Shown: positions 10,975 to 20,919, counted from the stretch's first letter. The stretch: DNA of 64,000 nucleotides from Petrolisthes cinctipes (GCA_033782935.1 JAWQEG010001351.1:62001-126000); one strand, 5' to 3'. Program-made: numbers and translations. Notes: generated by a model not told the origin, from the sequence alone.

Positions 10975-11420
10975 ACCAAGCCTCAGTAACAAGCGTCGAA
11001 GCCACCATTATTCACCACCGTCTCCGTTGGGCAGGCCACGTCCAAAGAATGGAACCATTCCGGCTCCCCAAAATAATGCTCTATGGCGAACTTGCCAACG
11101 GAACCAGACCACGAGGAGCCCCAAAGCTGCGCTATAAAGACCAACTCAAGCGCACCCTGGCCCTAACCAACATCGACCCCTCCTCGTGGGAGCAAACCGC
11201 CAAGGACCGTGCAACATGGAGGAGAGCTGTTCATCATGGCACCACAGCTTTTGAGGAAAAAAGAAAAGAAAATGAAGAGGCAAAATGAAGGAGAAGAAGA
11301 GAGAGACAAGAGCAACCACGTCCTCCCCCTACCCTCCCTTGCGAACTGTGCCCGCGACTCTTCCACCACAGACTGGGCCTCTCAAGTCACATACGACATA
11401 AACATCCACCACGAAGATAG
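10935..11420 (+). pseudogene. LINE C-terminal region with CCHH zinc knuckle
   Basis: Frame 10863-11288 carries HHRLRWAGHVQRMEPFRLPK and ATWRRAVHHG, which are the usual post-RT motifs. A single in-frame TGA (11286-11288) interrupts it. Read through, the same frame continues to TAG 11418-11420 and encodes CELCPRLFHHRLGLSSHIRH, a C-X2-C...H-X3/4-H finger at the very C-terminus. This nucleic-acid-binding tail is common in RTE-like and related LINEs. The single stop suggests recent decay. Confidence 0.75.
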
Positions 11421-12144
11421 GTTAACAACGACGGAAACCAATACTCGGATACGAGCTGGTACCGACGACGATACTGTGCGGGTTTCGCCTGGCGGCCACC
11501 TGCACTGTTCGCCTCATGCACCCTGCTTCACGCCCAACGGTTACGACCCCTTGGCGTGTGGTGTGTGCCGCCCCTGGGCTGAGTTGTGTCTGGAGACACC
11601 CACCTCTGCCCGCCCCAAACTCCCCGCCCTTGCTTCCCTTCGTAACGCTTGGACTAGGGCTAGGAGAATGGCTCACAAGCAAGACGGCTCTTCCTTGTTG
11701 TGGGCGGACCCGATGTTGGGAACGGAACTGGGATTATCCAGGTCCCGTTACCCTTCAACGTGTCTCTCGGAGTCTCAGGGGCTAGAACCCCCTGTTACCC
11801 GAAAGATTGCGTCTCCATCCCTAGACGGTACTGCGACTCCTTTCCGGGGCTGTACGCCCCTGGAACCGAGCAAGTCCGTCGCGCTGGTTACCCGACATAC
11901 CTCTCCGGTACAAGGGCCCACCAGGGAACCTACTGCTTCGTCGCCCCCTAGAGCCGGCCCCTCGGGTCGCTCTCGGGGGCGCACATTATTGAAGACTGCA
12001 ACGCACACAACCACACTCGCCAACAACACAACATACACTCTCTGAGGGCACTGTGGGAAAGCCCGGTTCAGGCCATGACCTTCCTCAGGAGCTCGGGGCT
12101 GCTCGGCCAGACAGCTTGAGGAACTTCAACAACAACAACAACTA
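11421..12144 (+). other. RTE-like LINE 3' untranslated region
   Basis: GC-richer than its surroundings, with no domain in any frame, and ends in CAA repeats. The last 60 bp are shared with the inverted tail fragment at 55990-56065. Confidence 0.65.
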
Positions 12145-12529
12145 TGAGGGTGACATAAATCGATCGTAACTTATGTGCACACTTAAATATCTCGTCCTAA
12201 ATTTTAAGTTGCCGTCATACATTGAGACTTAGCTCCCGGCCATCATAACCAGTGGGCCGCTATGTTTAGCAAACGTTTTGTGCTCGAATGTTATATTTTC
12301 GAACAAATTACCAAAGTAATTGCATATAAGTAACAAGAAAAATATATTTCACAATTATTGATATATTATGATAAGCAGTTTGGCAAAAAAAAAAGCAGAA
12401 AATGTATTTATTTTCCATGAGCTTGGCTGGAAACCTAACGACAGCGCCAACTTTGTAAACACTGCAGTCTGCCAGTCTCCACGTATCAGTTTTTACTATC
12501 TACATTTCAAGAATGGCTTCCCAATCTCA
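12145..12529. other. No gene seen
   Basis: AT-rich flank between the LINE tail and the hAT fragment. Confidence 0.5.
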
Positions 12530-13276
12530 TCACTGTTCGACTCCAAAGAGAGAAGAAAAGAGGGCGAGGAAGGGGAATTGGGGCCATGAGGGGACAAAAT
12601 TCTTAATCGAATTGTACCGGGAGAATGCCACCGTCCTCAGGGCTAGCTGGTTTTTGTTTTGTTGTCGAAAATGAGTAACATGTTGAGAGAATTCCTCTTC
12701 AAATTCTTCACTTTCCTCTACATGACTTTGATACATGTCCTTACCCATTAAAAAAACTAATTTGGTAGGCAGCTTGACATTAAAGCAAGAGCCATGATGG
12801 GTAGGATATCTCTTATTGTGGAGCATTCCAGTAATTGTAGAGAAAGATAGCCGAGTCCTATACTGGGTTTTCATCCTGTTGACTGCAGAAAATATTCGTT
12901 CTACAGTTGCACTGGAATGTGGCAAGCATAATATATTCAGCATAAAATTTGATACATTAGGGAAGACAGGTGCATTGTCTCCTGACTTTACATCCCGCAC
13001 AGCAACCCAAAACTTTACCTGAGTTATACCTGCTTCAGTCCCTAGTTCAGTTTTCTGTAACAACCTCCACTCAGTATCTATTGTTTGGACTGTCTCGTCA
13101 TTCACTAGGGAAGGAAATGCTGTCATTAGTGGAGCCAGTGATGATAAACTCTTATTTTCTACAATTGTTGGATCTAATGCCTCTAAATTTCTGTAGAATT
13201 TTCTTGAGAAAATCCACAATTTCTGTAGATTTCTACAAAATTCGCTAAAAAATCTTGTTTTCTGTAGACACCCCAT
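12530..13276 (-). pseudogene. hAT transposase C-terminal fragment (hATC dimerisation domain)
   Basis: The 248-residue - strand frame includes LCLPHSSATVERIFSAVN, then KTQYRTRLSFSTITGMLH. This matches the signature of the hAT C-terminal dimerisation domain (SxxxERxFSxxN...KT..RxxLxxxT). The DDE core and the BED zinc finger expected upstream are absent, and the N-terminal 25 residues look like random read-through. It is a truncated transposase or an old domesticated fragment. No terminal inverted repeats of this copy are visible nearby. Confidence 0.8.
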
Positions 13277-13532
13277 TTATTTTCGAGACATAAGTCTCGT
13301 CATAGTGCTTAAAATACCTACCCGGGATATCTTAGTGAAAACGAGCACTTATGGTGAGACATAAGCCAAAGAAGCGATTTATGATGGTGCGCAGTCAGTT
13401 TATGGTCGACATAAGACTTATGACACCCACTTAGCAATAGTAAGTACCGGCCCAGGCTTCAATGAAATGTCAACCTGATACACATCACTACGCTCAGGGT
13501 TTTGTCTTAGTGGTTCACAATGTGTCTTTTTT
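13277..13532. other. No gene; small palindromes
   Basis: Contains short palindromes such as GAGACATAAGTCTCG (13284-) and GACATAAGACTTATGAC (about 13409-). These look like remnants of a small foldback element. Confidence 0.4.
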
Positions 13533-13900
13533 GAGGGAGGTGGTGGCAGAGTGGATACAGTGATGGACTGATGATGCCAATGACCCAGGTTCGAGTCCAC
13601 AAGAAATGTCTGGGGTTTTACCGAGGTGATCTGATGGTTCGGCTGTTCTTCTAGTATCCTGGCTATTCCGACACGTCACCATCTTACAGCATAGAAGATG
13701 CCCGACCATTTTCCAAGATGAGAGTGACGGTATAGCTATTCTTTCCTGATGTGATGTGTTTAATTAAATAAGGTGTCGTCATTTGGTGGGACAAAAGAGA
13801 AGCTACCAACATCATCATGAAGCTCCATTGTCTCATATATAGTGACACTCATTAATCTTGGTTGAGGTATAGAAAAAATAAAATAATAATAATAATAAAA
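13533..13900 (+). repeat. tRNA-derived SINE, copy 1 (older)
   Basis: The head carries a pol III A-box-like TGGCAGAGTGG and B-box GGTTCGAGTCC (13589-13599). The body has GATGCCCGACCAT and AAATAAGGTGTCGTCAT, and the tail is A-rich with AAT repeats at about 13871-13900. It is about 370 bp and missing part of the 3' body present in copy 2 (31872-32301). Confidence 0.85.
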
Positions 13901-13913
13901 TTTACTCATTAAA

Positions 13914-14107
13914 AATCTTCTACTTTTACTATATTCAAAAGTATTTTTCCTGTATGAACAGTTTTGTGTTTATTGAGATGGAATTTGAAAGTAAACTTTT
14001 TACCACATTCCTCACATTCAAAGTTCTTTAGGCTACTCTTGTGTGGATAAGTTTGTGCCTCCTTAGACCACTTTATTTTTACAAACTTTTTACTACATTC
14101 CTCACAT
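13914..14107 (-). pseudogene. Frameshifted continuation of the C2H2 array
   Basis: In another frame, the sequence beyond the stop of the 301-residue zinc-finger ORF reads FECEECGKKFTFKFHLNKHK, a good C2H2 finger, then TVHTGK and a stop near 13914. Between the two lies a finger broken by two indels. The change at about 14114-14119 is one extra base in an A-run (- strand), relative to the other inter-finger linkers. Confidence 0.75.
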
Positions 14108-15013
14108 TCAAAGTTTTTTCACTCCTGTGTGGATAAGTATGTGTTTCCTTAGACAACCTTTTCTTAAAAACTTTTTACCACATTCCTCACATTCAAAGTT
14201 CTTTACTCCTGTGTGGATAAGTATGTGACTCCTTAGATGGTACTTTGAAACAAATTTTTTACCACATTCCTCACATTCAAAGTTCTTTACTCCAGTGTGG
14301 ATATTTATGTGCTCCAGTAGATTGCGGTTTGAAACAAATTTTTTACCACATTCCTCACATTCAAAGTGTTTTACTCCTGTGTGGCTAAGTATGTGCCTCT
14401 TTAGCTTTTTCTTTGTGATAAACCTTTTACCACATTCCCCACATTCAAAGTTTTTCACTCCTGCGTGGAAAGGTATGTGCCCCTGTAGACGCGCCTTTGT
14501 AATAAACCTTTTACCACATTCCCCACATTCAAATTTCTTTACTCCAATGTGGATAGCTATGTGCTCCTGTAGATGGTAGTTTGAATCAAATTTTTTACCA
14601 CATTCCTCACATTCAAAGTTTTTCACTCCTGCGTGGAAAAGTATGTGCCTCCTTAGACCATTCTTTGTAATAAACCTTTTACCACATTCCCCACATTCAA
14701 AGTTTTTCACTCCTGTGTGGTAAAGTATGTGGGTCAGCAGATTACCTTTTGTAGCAAATTTTTTACCACATTCATTACATTCAAAATCCTTCACTCCTGT
14801 ATGTACAAGTATGTGTTGCCTTAGCCCATCCTTATGCAAAAACTTTTTACAACATTCATCACACTGAAACTTTTTCTCTCCAGTATGAATCAACAAATGT
14901 CGAGTGAGATTCTTTTTCCTACTAAACTGTTTACCACATTGTTGACAGACATACTTGTTACACTTCTCTTCTCTAACTACATCCATGGTGGCATTTCCTT
15001 CCACCTCCATCAT
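14108..15013 (-). CDS. Ten-finger C2H2 zinc-finger protein, 301 aa, probably 3'-truncated
   Basis: The ORF starts at ATG 15011-15013 and encodes ten tandem C2H2 fingers at about residues 22-298. Each follows the 28-residue C-X2-C-X12-H-X3-H period, and the core is almost invariant (FECEECGKKF...). Such arrays bind DNA in the nucleus, with specificity set by the variable helix residues (for example SRKKNLTR, ATKGNLLT, VSKYHLRS). Linkers are unusual: HTGVKNFEC instead of the canonical HTGEKPF. Only the first linker is HTGEKKF. There is no KRAB, SCAN, ZAD or BTB domain. The ORF ends in GVKKL at a one-base slip in an A-run, beyond which further finger sequence continues out of frame. It may be a real short isoform, a decaying copy or a sequencing error. 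An unspliced origin is plausible because no introns are seen. Confidence 0.7.
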   Translation of the reverse strand: MMEVEGNATMDVVREEKCNKYVCQQCGKQFSRKKNLTRHLLIHTGEKKFQCDECCKKFLHKDGLRQHILVHTGVKDFECNECGKKFATKGNLLTHILYHTGVKNFECGECGKRFITKNGLRRHILFHAGVKNFECEECGKKFDSNYHLQEHIAIHIGVKKFECGECGKRFITKARLQGHIPFHAGVKNFECGECGKRFITKKKLKRHILSHTGVKHFECEECGKKFVSNRNLLEHINIHTGVKNFECEECGKKFVSKYHLRSHILIHTGVKNFECEECGKKFLRKGCLRKHILIHTGVKKL

Positions 15014-15052
15014 TAACAGAGTTTTATTTTGCCACCAAGATGACCACTTGGT

Positions 15053-15154
15053 TGTTACTGGTGTCAGGTTGTCACACTGTTACTGGTGTCAGAGCTGTCA
15101 CACTCTTACTGGTGTCAGGGTTGTCACACTCTTACTGGTGTCAGAGTTGTCACA
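15053..15154 (+). repeat. 25-27 bp minisatellite, four units
   Basis: TTACTGGTGTCAG then GTTGTCACAC recurs at about 15055, 15080, 15107 and 15132, immediately upstream of the zinc-finger ORF on its 5' side. Confidence 0.8.
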
Positions 15155-15763
15155 TTATTATATTCATTCAGTCTTCTTGCTGTTGGTAGATGGTCTAACC
15201 TCAACCACAAATCTGAAACAATGACAATATAATACTTATAATATTGGAAGATTCTTATATTATTGTACAGAATATAATTACATACTGCAATATTTTGACA
15301 CATTTACTGCAATATATACTGCAATATTTTGACACATTTACTGCAATATTTTGAAACATTTACTGCATCATTTTCAATTCTTTACTGCATCATTTAGTTT
15401 GGAAAATTATTTTAACCATTTGTAGTGGAAACTGGTACTTTCTAATTGTCTATAAAATACAGGAGTAAAACACACATCACTCATAACATTAATATAACAA
15501 ATCATGAATGTACAGGAGGAGGCTGAAGACACCAGCCAAACAGGTTAGTACTCCTAGGGTGGACGCTGGACTGGTGCTAGGGAGGGTTGAAACTCCCGTT
15601 TCACTTGTTTGTCCACCTTTGCTGATCTTTTTCGTGTCTCACATACACAGAGTAGTCCAACATATTCCCAAAGACATCACTCTCTTTTTATATACACAAT
15701 ATATACAAACATGCTACACACCACACCCTTTGTCCAAGTTATATCCCCCCAAAATTTATAATT
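15155..15763. other. AT-rich spacer with a short ACTGCAATATTTTGACA array
   Basis: At about 15285-15375 ACTGCAATATTTTGACACAT is repeated about three times with variants. No gene is supported in the rest. Confidence 0.5.
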
Positions 15764-15972
15764 ATGAATGGAATTAAAAATGGGGACGGGTCAATAAACT
15801 CCCCTCAGTCTGGACCCTTTGTTGACGACCCCCTGAGATGCCCTGGACCATTGTCTGACTCACTCTTTATTAACTTTTGCAACATTCGTGGTCTTTCCTC
15901 TAACTTCTCTTCTGTTGAACACCACCTCTTCTCCGCTAAACCTCATCTTCTCTTCTTCACCGAGACCCAGTA
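15764..15972 (+). pseudogene. LINE endonuclease N-terminal fragment
   Basis: The 69-residue frame ends with FINFCNIRGLSSNFSSVEHH then FSAKPHLLFFTETQ and a stop. NIRGL and TETQ are the first two conserved blocks of LINE endonucleases of the jockey type. Nothing recognisable follows, so this is a short 5' remnant. Confidence 0.55.
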
Positions 15973-16189
15973 GGCCTGGCGTGACGCGAGTGTCTTATAT
16001 ACCTCCGTGCTACTCAGTGTCTAATGGACAGGGGAGTAGGAATGACTTTCTTTCACCCAGTGCTACTTTTTCTGGGTATATCACGGTTATTCCTGTTCTA
16101 AAATACGCATACGCATTTCCTTATGTTTAATAATGAATACCGGTAGTTAAGTAGTAAGAGTTCTTGAACACTCAAAATTTAATTCAAAA

Positions 16190-16365
16190 TCAGCTAAACG
16201 TTTGATATAAAAAGGTTGTCACTGACACAGCCCGAGTATTAAAGGCAGGGGCAAAGACAACACCAGTCTCGGATGACGAGGCACACCTGCCCAGTACCAA
16301 TCTTACCGCGCTTATCCATGTTAAAATTAACGTAGGGTTGGTAATGAAACTTTTTTTACCGACTG
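16190..16365. mobile_element. One end of a mariner-like element
   Basis: The sequence ends GTAATGAAACTTTTTTTACC then GACTG followed by TA (16366-16367). The inverse, CAGTCGGTAAAAAAAGTTTC, is a Tc1/mariner-like terminus, similar to that at 1339. Upstream GTACCAATCTTACCGC resembles 2067-2092 (GTACCAACCTTACCG) in the element at 1339-2143, so the two are related. The other end is not visible. Confidence 0.5.
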
Positions 16366-16396
16366 TACTTGTTGTTCGTCCCAATCGGCAAATTAA

Positions 16397-17030
16397 CCCC
16401 TCCGGGACGGGCCAAGAATGGAAATACGTACTGTGGTTCTGTTCGCAATACTAACTTTTTACCCTGCCTGTCCGGGTATTTCCCGGAAAATCACTCTACT
16501 TCTCTTACTCCCTACGTCTAAACTACAATACTGAACAACTTAAATTTGATTGTGTACTCACCATCAACTCCTCCTCTTTCCATTAAAACCAACCCCAGCT
16601 CTCTAGGACACTCCATTGCCGAGAAATCAAGTGAGGAATGGAGGTCACTTTTCCCGTGAGAGCGAGGCTGCGTTCGCTTTGTGAGCGTGGCTGTGACTCA
16701 ATCTAGCTGGTTGCACCCGCGGAGTGGAGGTTACAGGAGCGGGTGCGCCCGGCAGCGCGGTAGGATGCACCGAATCGAACGAGCCCGTATTTTCTTCACT
16801 ACGCCCAGCCATTGTCACGGTCAAGCACACACTGATTGAATGTGGGGATGAAAAGGTCTGGTGGTGAAGTATAGCCAGATCAAAAAAAATCCCGACAAAT
16901 TTGGCGTTTTTCCCCATAAATTACCAAAAGCGGGATTTCCCGCTGCCCGGACTCTGTCGACAGAGCGGGATTTCCCGCTGCCCGGCCTCTGTCGACCGAG
17001 CGGGAAATCCCGCTGCCCGGACTCTGGGGG
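16397..17030. mobile_element. Non-autonomous piggyBac-like element, 634 bp
   Basis: It is flanked on both sides by TTAA (16393-16396 and 17031-17034). The ends are CCCCTCCGGGACGGG (left) and, inverted, CCCCCAGAGTCCGGGCAGCG (right). A TTAA target duplication with CCC termini is the hallmark of piggyBac. There is no transposase. The right subterminal part carries three copies of a palindromic unit (see 16929-17026). Confidence 0.65.
16929..17026. repeat. Three subterminal palindromic repeats in the piggyBac-like element
   Basis: The unit AGCGGGATTTCCCGCTGCCC then GGACTCTGTCGAC repeats three times (about 16930, 16965 and 17000; the last reads GGGAAATCCC). Each core is a perfect palindrome. Such subterminal repeats could be transposase binding sites; that is inference. 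Confidence 0.8.
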
Positions 17031-17034
17031 TTAA

Positions 17035-17693
17035 GGCTTTAAAACAGCATTAGACAGCAATTATATAACATTGTTAGTTAATATTAGGTACCGCTAGAAC
17101 CGGTTCCAGCAGTTCCTTTCGTATTAAGAACTGGAACTGTCGTTTTTTTACCATAATATCAATTCAAGATGGCCATCGAATGTTTACATCCAGATTCCAT
17201 AGATTGCTAAGGTTAGGTCCCGGTAGTTTGCCGCAGTCCTGATTAGGCTAGTTTAGGTCCCAGTAGTTTGCCGCAGTCCTGATTAGGTTAGGTCAGGTGA
17301 GGTCTACCTAATTCTATTTGATGCGTTGTAGGGTTTTTCAACGAATCTAGTTCAAATATGGCCAAAATGAGGTGTTTTCAGAGATTGGGTTGGGGGAAGG
17401 GGGGGGGGATATCTCCAAAAACACTAATTTGCGACGGATGTGAACAATAACTTTGTTAAAAACACACTATAAAACATTGCATTCCGAAAACAAATTCTGG
17501 ACAAACACTTGACTAATACCTTAGTATGTTATAAATTAGTGAGTAAAGAAGGTAAAAATATCGTAACAGAGAACGACAATAGTGTAGATATTTACCAATT
17601 TATTCTGTAATAGTATTCTATCGTTATATATGGATTAATACTATTACCCAAGTTAACGTTACTTATAACATCTGTACTTTAAATGGCAAACCG
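17035..17693. other. Spacer with a TTAGGTCCC direct duplication
   Basis: At about 17210-17300, TTAGGTCCCGGTAGTTTGCC then GCAGTCCTGATTAGG is repeated twice. It is related to the body of the GGTA-type elements further right. The remainder is AT-rich with a G-run at 17399 and no gene. Confidence 0.5.
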
Positions 17694-18367
17694 TCTCTGT
17701 TTGTCCGCTTATAACTCAAAAACGGTTACACCTACATCCAAAACCCATATATATTCTGAATCACCATCACCAGGCGAAAGTTTTGGTATGACGTAACTCG
17801 ACGTAAAAATTACGTCATCTACTATAAATCCGCTAAAAAAAACAGTTACACTCCCAAAACTATATATTCTGAATCAGCACCACTGGCAAAGGTTTTTATG
17901 ACGTAACTTGACAAAAATTACGTTAAAATGTCAAATATTCTATTTATCGGTTAAAACCATACCGAAGAGCTCGAACAGAAATTTTCCGTTCGAGCTGCTA
18001 AAATCACACCCCAAATGTACCACTCGAACAGTAGCTCGAACGGATTTTTTTTCCATTTGAGCCGCTATAAACGCGCGCCAAATGTACAGCTCAAACGGAA
18101 AAAGGTTATTGGGAAATTCAGTCAGTTTCGGGCCTTCAAGCTGAAAAGACGGATGTATTTTATCGTCTTTATGTAAGTATGGCAACTGGCTAATGGCCTG
18201 AGATCGCGGAATATTTTAAACTAATGCAACAAGACTGAAATGCTTTCACATATTATAAAGTTAATATTGACTATTTCTAAACTCCAGAGCGCGGCGATCC
18301 TTTTAATTGCGGACAGCTGCAAGCTACGGCTCACATTTTCCCGGGCAACGCCGGGTACAACCGCTAG
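17694..18367 (+). mobile_element. Non-autonomous Helitron, about 674 bp
   Basis: The 3' end has the Helitron signature: a GC-rich hairpin CCCGGGCAACGCCGGG at 18340-18355, then TACAACCG and terminal CTAG at 18364-18367, followed by a host T. The 5' end begins TCTCTGTTTGTCCGCTTATA then ACTCAAAAACGG, a form common at Helitron 5' ends. Internally, a segment of about 110 bp with ATATATTCTGAATCA is duplicated, and TCGAAC-containing units repeat three times. There is no Rep/helicase. The 5' boundary is less certain than the 3' end. Confidence 0.7.
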
Positions 18368-18732
18368 TTACTTACATATTCACTAATGGGTAAAAGTACA
18401 GAAGTACTGCGTTCACTATATTATATATTTTAGTATCATCACCCACTATTTTGGACCATTCTAAGACACTTTTAATCTATGGTGTTTCTCTCGGAGAACA
18501 TAATTTGGAAATTAGTCTGACCTAACCAGACCAGACCTAACATAACCTAGACCACAGCAGACTACCGGTACCTAACCTGGGCAAACTACCGGGATATAAC
18601 CAGTGTAAACAATTATAATGTGACAGGAGTAAATTTCCGGGACCTAGCCAACTCTCCCATGATTGCATGGGTCTTTAAGAACGTGGATTATCACTATAAG
18701 CAACGGGCCCACAGGTCCCCCATGTTTGTATT

Positions 18733-19082
18733 GGTGTTTATTGAAAGAATTACCGTTTTGTAGCAGTGTTGCCAGATCCGACTAAGTCCCAGTATTTTGC
18801 CCCGGTCATTTCCTGTACTTTACCACGGTTATTTCTCGGTAGTTTGCCCATACTAGGTCCCGATAGTCTGCCCAGGTTAGGTCCCGGTATTCTGATGCGG
18901 TCTAGGTTAAGATAGGTAAGGTCAAGCTAATTTCAAATTACCCAATTTGAAAATGCCCTATCTTGGAAATTGGGCATTTGCGGAGGTAATGCCATAGAAA
19001 AAAGTCTTAGAATGGTCTAAATAAGTGGGTAATGAAGGTACAAGAACCGTAAGCAATAACGGCAATTCTTTCAATATTTACC
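18733..19082 (+). mobile_element. GGTA-type (A) MITE, copy 1
   Basis: Starts GGTGTTTATTGAAAGAATTA then CCGTTTTGTAGCAGTG and ends CGGCAATTCTTTCAATATTT then ACC. The inner body carries GCCCATACTAGGTCCCG, TCTGATGCGGTCTAGGTTA and TGGGCATTTGCGGAGG. Confidence 0.75.
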
Positions 19083-19432
19083 AATACACCATAGATAAAA
19101 ACTGGGTATTTATTGAAAGAATTATCGTTTTGTAGCAGTGTTTGCCAGTAGGTCCCAGTAGTCTGATGCGGTCTAGGTTAAGATAGGTAAGGTCAAGCTA
19201 ATTTCAAATTACCCAATTTGAAAATGCCCTATCTTGGAAATTGGGCATTTGCGGAGGTAATGCCATAGAAAAAAGTCTTAGAATGGTCTAAATAAGTGGG
19301 TAATGAAGGTACAAGAACCGTAAGCAATAACGGCAATTCTTTCAATATTTACCAATACACCATAGATAAAAACTGGGTATTTATTGAAAGAATTATCGTT
19401 TTGTAGCAGTGTTTGCCAGTAGGTCCCAGTAG
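18891..19432 (+). repeat. 271-bp tandem duplication, with a third diverged unit
   Basis: TCTGATGCGG starts at 18891, 19162 and 19433, exactly 271 bp apart. The first two units appear identical along their length. The third (19433 to about 19621) is diverged and closer to the other A-type copies. The duplication starts and ends inside the MITE body, so it is a later rearrangement, not an insertion. Confidence 0.85.
19107..19353 (+). mobile_element. GGTA-type (A) MITE, copy 2, internally deleted
   Basis: Begins GGTATTTATTGAAAGAATTA, lacks the segment between GTAGCAGTGTTTGCC and AGGTCCCAGTAG, and ends TTCAATATTTACC. Confidence 0.7.
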
Positions 19433-19621
19433 TCTGATGCGGTCTAGGTTAGTAAGGTCAGGCTAATTTCAAAATGCCTCATTTGAAGATGCCCAATCTT
19501 GGAAATGGGGCATTTGCGGAGGAAATGTCATAGAAGCAAATAGTCTTAGAATTGTCTAAATAAGTGGGTAATGAAGGTAGAAAAACCGTACGCAATAATG
19601 GCAATTCTTTAAATTTTTACC
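19376..19621 (+). mobile_element. GGTA-type (A) MITE, copy 3, internally deleted
   Basis: Same deletion as copy 2, but the distal body is the older type (GAAAAACCGTACGCAATAAT). It ends in a degenerate AAATTTTTACC. Confidence 0.7.
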
Positions 19622-19722
19622 GAGAGAAACACCATAGATGAAAAGTGGGTCTTAGAATGGTCCAAAATAGTAACGATACTAAAATACACAATATAGTGAA
19701 TGGAGTACTTCTCTACTAATAC

Positions 19723-20736
19723 CCAGTAAGATTATGCACAATGTATTCTATTTATGAATTATTATTATTTATTCAATAATGTAATAATTATTGGTATTTA
19801 TTGAAAGAACGGAATATTTTTACAAGTTGCCACAACGCGATTTTAAAATTTTTAATATTACCAGTGTTTATATTTCAGTATTACAAACAACTTTTCTATA
19901 TACCATTTGCTTAGCAAATGCGTTATAACACTAATTACCTCTTATAAGTGTATTGAGTGTCGTATTTTTCAGAGTCCAAAAATTTTGTAAAATCGTGTCG
20001 TATTTTTCAGAGTCCAAAAATTTCGTAACATTGGCTTTTTCACACTTTTCTTGTTACAATAAGCTCTATTTCATCTTGTACTACAATATTTCTTAGTAGC
20101 ATTTCCGTTATAAATTCGTTATGAGGCCACTCTTACGATTTCTAAGCAATGTGTTTGCAAGTCAAAACAAATATGGCTGCCATTGGGCATTGAATTCAAA
20201 ACATAGGTCAGCTGATCTATGAGCCCCACAGTGCGACCTGGTGGCATATTTTTTAACTTCAAGCCAAATCTAACCAATCAGTTTTTCACACAATTCTATC
20301 ATCTCCTTATTGACCAATCATAGACCTACAACACGTGACTACGTCACTGAAACTTCAGTCTCTCCATTTATCTTGCCAGTACAATATTACTGTCTGTCTG
20401 TGGAGGAGGTATATCCTTGGCTCACCTGGCTGCTTGGTTTTACGAAAATTTACTGGAGAAACACAGAAATTATATAAAAAAAACACTTGTGCCTCTTATT
20501 GACAAATAAATTAGTCCATGATCAGTTATAATAACTGGTTTAAAGTGCTTTGAATATAAGGTCATCCAGTCCACCTACCACCAATACAACTTGCCAGAAT
20601 ACAACACTACCACCTACTCTTCAACTCCACAAGAACCAGTACCTTCCACATAATTTGCTTCCAATTAAGGTAAAATAGTGTATGAAACAAGGGGTCTGAT
20701 TTGGTCTTCCTAATTCTATAACAAATTGATGTTCTG
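19723..20736. other. No gene; one 35-bp tandem duplication
   Basis: At about 19963-20028 GTGTCGTATTTTTCAGAGTC then CAAAAATTT occurs twice in tandem. The rest is AT-rich and no coding frame is supported. Confidence 0.5.
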
Positions 20737-20919
20737 GTTAAGACCGAAGGATGCCAAGGTTAGGTCCCGAAGGATGCCATGATTTGGTCTCGAAGAATGC
20801 CAAGGTTAGGTCCCGAAGGATACCAAGGTTAGGTCCCGAAGTATGCCATGGTTAGGTACCGAAGGATGACAGGGTTAGGTACCAAAGGATGACAGGGTTA
20901 GGTTCCGAAGGATGCCCCC
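20737..20919 (+). repeat. 23-bp minisatellite, about eight units
   Basis: The consensus unit GGTTAGGTCCCGAAGGATGC then CAA is repeated with small changes (ATGCCATG, ATGACAGG). A related 22-bp array lies at 30253-30356. Confidence 0.9.

Larger units (their letters stand above)
6740..12144 (+). mobile_element. Nearly full-length RTE-like LINE with (CAA)n tail
   Basis: A long 5' leader (about 6740-8064), an endonuclease region (8065-9186), reverse transcriptase (9194-10974), a C-terminal region ending in a CCHH knuckle (to 11420) and a 3' untranslated region lie in order on the + strand. The 3' end is GACAGCTTGAGGAACTTCAA followed by a CAA microsatellite, ending at about 12144. A second, inverted copy of this exact tail lies at 55990-56065, which defines the 3' terminus. 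Three frame changes and at least one in-frame stop mean this copy is not active. The 5' limit is not defined by a target duplication and is approximate. Confidence 0.8.
18398..19722. mobile_element. Composite B-type element carrying nested A-type copies
   Basis: The left end ACAGAAGTACTGCGTTCACT and the right end AGTGAATGGAGTACTTCTCT form inverted termini, each followed inward by ATTTTAGTATC and CACCATAGAT motifs. Three A-type elements lie inside (18733-19082, 19107-19353 and 19376-19621). The same B-type termini bound the element at 30867-31500. Confidence 0.65.

Noticed and set aside
11209..12045. A 278-codon open frame across the LINE C-terminus and 3' UTR
   Set aside because: The real C-terminus is in another frame (CELCPRLF...SSHIRH, stop at 11418). 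This frame has no domain.
15050..15160. CRISPR-like spaced repeats
   Set aside because: This is a 25-27 bp tandem minisatellite without spacers, in an animal genome.
16645..16917. A 90-codon - strand frame in the piggyBac-like element
   Set aside because: No transposase motif; the element is only 634 bp.
20737..20919. Interstitial telomere array
   Set aside because: Units are 23 bp with only one TTAGG each; it is a minisatellite related to the MITE body.
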